A DNA stretch of 64,000 nucleotides, taken from contig JAEELJ010000051.1 of NCBI GenBank assembly GCA_016288855.1, positions 62,001-126,000 on the forward strand, read 5' to 3'. Shown here piece by piece: positions 59,550 to 64,000 of this stretch (position 1 is its first letter; the number at the start of each line of letters is the position of its first letter). The position numbers were made by a program, and so were the translations under genes. Source of the DNA: Acholeplasmatales bacterium (GTDB taxonomy: Bacteria; Bacillota_I; Bacilli_A; Acholeplasmatales; Anaeroplasmataceae). The notes beneath the pieces are model-generated. The model made no database searches. It was not told where the DNA came from and saw only the letters and a list, made by a program, of their open reading frames with translations.

Positions 59550-59563
59550 TGTAAACGTTTACT
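59550..59563. promoter_or_regulatory. CcpA-type cre site
   Basis: TGTAAACGTTTACT matches the low-GC Gram-positive consensus TGWAARCGYTWNCW at every position. Confidence 0.7.
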
Positions 59564-60017
59564 AACTATATAAATTTAGTGAACTTATTATCTTTAGATT
59601 ACAATAACAATTTACACTAAACCAGAATACAATTGTTGCAAGAGAATAAAAGACTGTTAAAGATGCAGGTAGTAAATATCTAGCTGCAGAAATCAAACTA
59701 TTTTTATCCTGAAAATGCATCTTTTTTACTAGAATTACATGAGTTATAGCAAAGAATATCATATAACAAAGTGCCATTATAATTATCCAATCATAAGAGA
59801 ATTTTGGAGTTGCTGAAAAATTAACATTAAATCCACCATTCATAAAAATGATATTCCATGACATAATCATAATAGTCAATAATACTACTAAAAACGCAAG
59901 ATGTAATGCGTATCCAGCGTATTTAAATTTCTTTAACACAAAGCATAATAATATGGCAAAAAGTGTCAATATTGTTAATGAAAATAATATTATATTAAAA
60001 ATTAAAAATATTACCAT
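59562..60017 (-). CDS. small membrane protein of unknown function
   Basis: About 4 TM helices; ATG 60017 after GGGAGGTTGTAAT; track start 60032 translates the SD. Confidence 0.6.
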   Translation of the reverse strand: MVIFLIFNIILFSLTILTLFAILLCFVLKKFKYAGYALHLAFLVVLLTIMIMSWNIIFMNGGFNVNFSATPKFSYDWIIIMALCYMIFFAITHVILVKKMHFQDKNSLISAARYLLPASLTVFYSLATIVFWFSVNCYCNLKIISSLNLYS

Positions 60018-60085
60018 ATTACAACCTCCCACAATCTCTTATTATAATTATAAATCATTTTTATTGATTAATCAAACAAATAAAA

Positions 60086-60113
60086 AATGCAAGAATATTT
60101 CTATCCTTGCATT
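60086..60113 (-). terminator. terminator of the sugar-acid operon
   Basis: AATGCAAG...CTTGCATT followed by TTTTATTTG on the minus strand. Confidence 0.83.
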
Positions 60114-60130
60114 AAATAGTAAATTTAAAA

Positions 60131-60931
60131 TTACTTAGGCTGCTTTCCGATATAAGCTAAAATACCACCATCAACGTATAAAATGTGACCATTTACAGCA
60201 TTTGAAGCATCAGAAGCTAAGAATACAGCTGGACCAGCTAATTCTTCTGGTTCTAACCAACGTCCTGCAGGTGTCTTAGCTACGATGAAAGAGTCGAATG
60301 GATGACGAGAACCGTCAGCCTGTCTTTCACGTAATGGAGCAGTTTGTGGAGTTGCGATGTAACCAGGTCCAATACCATTACATTGAATATTGAATTCACC
60401 ATATTCAGAACAGATATTACGAGTTAACATCTTTAAACCACCCTTAGCAGCTGCATAAGCAGAAACTGTTTCACGTCCTAATTCAGACATCATAGAGCAG
60501 ATGTTAATAATCTTACCATGACCCTTCTTAATCATTCCAGGAATAACTGCCTTAGAAACTATGAAAGGAGCATTTAAATCTACGTCAATAACCTGACGGA
60601 ATTGAGCTGCAGTCATTTCAAGCATAGGAATTCTCTTAATGATACCAGCATTGTTAACTAAAATATCGATAACTCCTACTTCCTTTTCAATCTTTGCAAC
60701 CATTGCATTAACAGCATCTTCATCAGTTACGTCACATACATAACCATGAGCAGCGATACCTTCAGCCTTATAAGCTTCAAGACCCTTGTCTACTAATTCC
60801 TGCTTAATATCGTTGAATACGATAGTAGCACCAGCAGCAGCGAATCCCTTAGCAATATTAAAACCGATACCATAAGATGCACCAGTGACTAGAGCAACTT
60901 TGCCATCTAGTCTGAAATCATTCATTGTCAT
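60131..60931 (-). CDS. SDR oxidoreductase, gluconate 5-dehydrogenase / KduD-like
   Basis: VTGASYGIGFNIAKGFA, NNAGI, SAYAAAKGGLKMLTRN, ATPQTAPLRERQADGSRHPFDSFIVAKTPAGRW. Confidence 0.9.
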   Translation of the reverse strand: MTMNDFRLDGKVALVTGASYGIGFNIAKGFAAAGATIVFNDIKQELVDKGLEAYKAEGIAAHGYVCDVTDEDAVNAMVAKIEKEVGVIDILVNNAGIIKRIPMLEMTAAQFRQVIDVDLNAPFIVSKAVIPGMIKKGHGKIINICSMMSELGRETVSAYAAAKGGLKMLTRNICSEYGEFNIQCNGIGPGYIATPQTAPLRERQADGSRHPFDSFIVAKTPAGRWLEPEELAGPAVFLASDASNAVNGHILYVDGGILAYIGKQPK

Positions 60932-60999
60932 TTTTTTCTTCCTCCATTTTTATTTATGAACAATTAGGTATTGTTCTTACCTTATAAATAATTAAGCTT

Positions 61000-61839
61000 T
61001 TATAAAGATTTAAGCTTATTATTAATGAAATTAAATGAGAATTCCATATCTTCAGGCTTAGAGCCTTCAAATATTAAATACGCATTAGGATAGTTAGCTT
61101 TGATTTTAGGTAACATATAATCAAAATTCATTATTCCCTTTCCAATACAGCATTGCTTTAAAGCACCATCTTCAACAACAAAGTCCTTAATATGGAAAAT
61201 AACAATTCTATCCTTAAATAACTCTAAACATCTATCAAATATTTCAGTATGCTTTTGATAATTTTCCATTGCAAGATAATTATAAATATCTACTGTATAA
61301 TAAATTGAATTAGAACCAATCTTATCTACTAATTCCTTTAGACGATCTGGATTCCACATACAGTGGCCAAATGCACCTTCTAAAGCAATTTTAGCATTAT
61401 TTTCTTCTGCTACCTTAGCTAAATCACCAAAAATTTTAATGTTTTCTTCTAATGCAGCTGGTTCTCTATTTAGAGGGTTGTAAGTCCACTTATCATCATT
61501 ATATGAGCCTGTTTCACTACCAACAAATCCAGCATGGAAATCATTCTCATATACTAAATGCTCAGCAAACTTAGCTTTAAGCTGTTCTACTTTAGCTTTA
61601 TCAGAATGTACAGGGTTAAAATATGCACCTAGCATAGCAATTTCAATTCCTTCATTCTTAAAAGTTTCATAGTAATAATTAGCTTTTTCTTTAGATAATG
61701 TTCCGGCTAATCCTGATTCGCCTTCAATTGCTTTATTTAATACTAGTTGAACTGCATCAAAGCCAACTGCTTTAGCCTTTTTGGCTAAAGTTACGGCATC
61801 AGATTTACCAAAATCATGTACTCTAACTCCTATTTTCAT
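61000..61839 (-). CDS. TIM-barrel sugar phosphate isomerase/epimerase
   Basis: AKKAKAVGFDAVQLVLNK..., ALEGAFGHCMWNPDRL, YYTVDIYNYL, VIFHIKDFV; ATG 61839 after SD GGAGGTAATAAG. Confidence 0.86.
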   Translation of the reverse strand: MKIGVRVHDFGKSDAVTLAKKAKAVGFDAVQLVLNKAIEGESGLAGTLSKEKANYYYETFKNEGIEIAMLGAYFNPVHSDKAKVEQLKAKFAEHLVYENDFHAGFVGSETGSYNDDKWTYNPLNREPAALEENIKIFGDLAKVAEENNAKIALEGAFGHCMWNPDRLKELVDKIGSNSIYYTVDIYNYLAMENYQKHTEIFDRCLELFKDRIVIFHIKDFVVEDGALKQCCIGKGIMNFDYMLPKIKANYPNAYLIFEGSKPEDMEFSFNFINNKLKSL

Positions 61840-61923
61840 ACTTATTACCTCCATATGAAATAGATAGACATTAAGTGCCACAAATAATCATGTGACACTT
61901 AACATAATAATTTTTAATTATAA

Positions 61924-62949
61924 TTAACGTTGAACACGTCCGTTTGCAGAACCACCTGCTAATGCATTAACTTCTGCTTCAGAAACTAAGTTGTAATCTC
62001 CGTTAATAGTATGCTTTAATGCTGATGCAGCTACTGCGAATTCAAGAGCCTTAGCTTGGTCACCATTGAACTTAATTAAACCATTGATAACTCCACCAGA
62101 GAATGAGTCACCACCACCAACACGGTCAACGATTGGGTTAAGATCATAATGCTTTGATTCATAGAATTCCTTACCATTATAGATTAATGCCTTCCAACCA
62201 TTGTGTGTAGCTGAAATTGATTCACGTAATGTAGAAATAACATACTTGAAATTGAATTCCTTAGCCATTTGTTCGAAAATCTTGTGGTATCCAGCAGCAT
62301 CTGTCTTACCGCCTTCAACGTCTGCTTCTGGCTTGAAGCCTAAGCATAATTCTGCATCTTCTTCATTTCCGATACATACATCTACATACTTCATTAAAGG
62401 CTTCATGATAGAAATTGCCTTTTCAGAAGTCCATAACTTCTTACGGAAGTTTAAGTCAACTGATACTGTTACACCATTTCTCTTAGCAGCTTCACAAGCT
62501 AACTTAGTTAATTCAGCAGCCTTATCAGAAATAGCTGGAGTGATTCCTGACCAGTGGAACCAAGTTGCACCCTTCATGATTGCATCAAAATCGAAATCTG
62601 TTGGATCTGCTTCAGCGATTGCAGAATGTGCTCTATCATATAAAACCTTTGAAGGTCTCATTGAAGCACCAGTTTCAGCATAGTAAATACCTACTCTGTC
62701 TCCGCCTCTAGCGATGTAGTCAGTATGAACGCCATAACGTCTTAATGAGTTTAAAGCTGCCTGACCAATTTCATGAGTTGGAAGCTTAGATACGAAATAA
62801 GCATCATGTCCATAGTTTGCTAATGAAACTGCAACGTTTGCTTCTCCTCCACCCCAAATGATATCGAAGTTATCAACCTGAACAAATCTCTTGTTTCCTG
62901 CAGGTGATAATCTTAACATTAATTCTCCTAATGTAACTACCTTTGCCAT
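61924..62949 (-). CDS. PfkB-family sugar kinase, 2-dehydro-3-deoxygluconokinase-like
   Basis: VVTLGELMLRLSP, GGGEANVAVSLANYGHD, DRVGGGDSFSGGVINGL. Confidence 0.9.
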   Translation of the reverse strand: MAKVVTLGELMLRLSPAGNKRFVQVDNFDIIWGGGEANVAVSLANYGHDAYFVSKLPTHEIGQAALNSLRRYGVHTDYIARGGDRVGIYYAETGASMRPSKVLYDRAHSAIAEADPTDFDFDAIMKGATWFHWSGITPAISDKAAELTKLACEAAKRNGVTVSVDLNFRKKLWTSEKAISIMKPLMKYVDVCIGNEEDAELCLGFKPEADVEGGKTDAAGYHKIFEQMAKEFNFKYVISTLRESISATHNGWKALIYNGKEFYESKHYDLNPIVDRVGGGDSFSGGVINGLIKFNGDQAKALEFAVAASALKHTINGDYNLVSEAEVNALAGGSANGRVQR

Positions 62950-62979
62950 TTTAAAATATTTCTCCTTTTCTCTTATTTA

Positions 62980-63456
62980 TTATTTTTCAATTTTTACTTT
63001 GACAACAACTTTTTCAACGATTTCATCATCAGCCTTACATTTTGCTAGATGAACATCTTCTGTATAAACTAGAGCAAAACCTTCCTCTAGAGTGAAGTAT
63101 ACAGCACCTTCAACTTTGCTTGGATCATCTCCATTGTACTTAGTTACGTCCTTAACATCATTATATTCAGTAGTAACCTTTAATGAAGGGTTAGTAATAT
63201 GAGTATAACCAATTATTTCTTTTCCCTTTAATACAATTTGGATATCAATATAATTTTCATGATTTTCAAAGAAGCACTCATTTAAAGGACGTGCAACATA
63301 TGTATCACGATTAATATATACATTATCACCATCAACAACAGTCTTACCCTTAGGTAAAGCCATTAAGTCATGAGATAATAAATAATCAATTGCAGTGTCT
63401 ATATTATGAGCTATACCCTTATAACGATATAGATCAACTAACTTTCCTACTATCAT
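62980..63456 (-). CDS. YhcH/YjgK/YiaL family protein (DUF386, cupin-like)
   Basis: HENYIDIQIVLKGKEIIGYT...GDDPSKVEGAVYFTLEEGFALVYTEDVHLAKC. Confidence 0.9.
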   Translation of the reverse strand: MIVGKLVDLYRYKGIAHNIDTAIDYLLSHDLMALPKGKTVVDGDNVYINRDTYVARPLNECFFENHENYIDIQIVLKGKEIIGYTHITNPSLKVTTEYNDVKDVTKYNGDDPSKVEGAVYFTLEEGFALVYTEDVHLAKCKADDEIVEKVVVKVKIEK

Positions 63457-63470
63457 TTTTTTCTCCTTAA

Positions 63471-64000
63471 TTATCTTACAACTTCAGCAGAGCCATTTGC
63501 AGCCATGAACTGCTCAATATCATCAATTGCGAATGTTGCAGCATCGCCATAAATAGTATGCTTTAATACTGATGTCGCAAGTCCGAATCTTACTGCATAA
63601 TTAGGATCATTAAAATTCTTTAATAATCCGTGTATTACACCTGATGCGAAAGCATCACCACCACCAATACGGTCAAAAATATTGAAACGAATTGGTTCTG
63701 TTAGATGCCATGTTAATTCATCACCATTTAGGCTGAAATAGTATCCTGCAAGAGAATTATCAGTTGCAGTATAAACTACTCTATCTGTACCAAAAATATA
63801 CTTTAAATTATATTTTCTAATCATCTTAGGGAAGACATTTCTTCTCTTAGCGCCTAAAGTTTCATTCATATCGAATCCTTCATCAAGTGGAATTTCAAGA
63901 ATTGTATTAGCATCGTAGAATGATGCGAAAACAATATCCACATAATTCATGAATTCTTTATAAACTGGTCTAGCTTCTTCGACAGTCCAAAGTTTAGCAC
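63471..64000 (-). CDS. second PfkB-family sugar kinase (N-terminus cut by window edge)
   Basis: Frame stays open to the edge: AKLWTVEEARPVYKEF-MNYVDIVFASFYDANTIL...DRIGGGDAFASGVIHGLL. Confidence 0.9.
   Translation of the reverse strand, partial: AKLWTVEEARPVYKEFMNYVDIVFASFYDANTILEIPLDEGFDMNETLGAKRRNVFPKMIRKYNLKYIFGTDRVVYTATDNSLAGYYFSLNGDELTWHLTEPIRFNIFDRIGGGDAFASGVIHGLLKNFNDPNYAVRFGLATSVLKHTIYGDAATFAIDDIEQFMAANGSAEVVR

Noticed and set aside
60958-60977. GAACAAT...ATTGTTC inverted repeat before the SDR gene
   Set aside because: Short AT-rich arms; too weak to call an operator alone.
1-64000. tRNA/rRNA genes, prophage, transposases, restriction-modification or toxin-antitoxin loci
   Set aside because: None recognised when reading the intergenic regions and ORF translations; no formal scan was run.

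Overview
AT-rich 64 kb window from a low-GC Gram-positive (Bacilli/Mollicutes-like) chromosome, probably an uncultured gut-type lineage. That placement is inferred from gene content, not searched. Standard code is supported: RF2 is encoded and TGA ends genes (e.g. 21702-21704). Almost all genes are on the minus strand. Main blocks: histidine operon (hisZ-G-D-C-B-H-A-F; hisF cut by the left edge); rluD/lspA/YlbL-like protease/dCMP deaminase; an Asp-type T-box ahead of GNAT-hisS-archaeal-type aspS; rsmD, a DEAD-box helicase and a 6S-like ncRNA; infC-rpmI-rplT with an L20-type leader and an ATT start for infC; a four-gene secreted-protein/ABC cassette; rimP-nusA-ylxR-ylxQ-infB-rbfA-mrp; hup, greA; U32 peptidases; ffh-ylxM-ftsY; topA, rnhB, rbgA, lepB, a TM-less FtsK; a TM-bearing MutS-like protein with glgB-glgP; recX, prfB, an Lrp/aminotransferase pair; a nonsense-interrupted S41 peptidase lipoprotein; UPF0210/ACT; and a ketodeoxygluconate-type sugar acid locus. 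No tRNA, rRNA, CRISPR, prophage or transposon was recognised. The best candidates for something undescribed are the cassette at 19582-22340 (possible aerolysin-like secreted protein with an ABC transporter), the 6S-like RNA directly upstream of a DEAD-box helicase, the Asp T-box/archaeal-type AspRS operon, and the ParB-like gene under a perfect palindrome. All homology calls are from reading the protein sequences; no searches were run.
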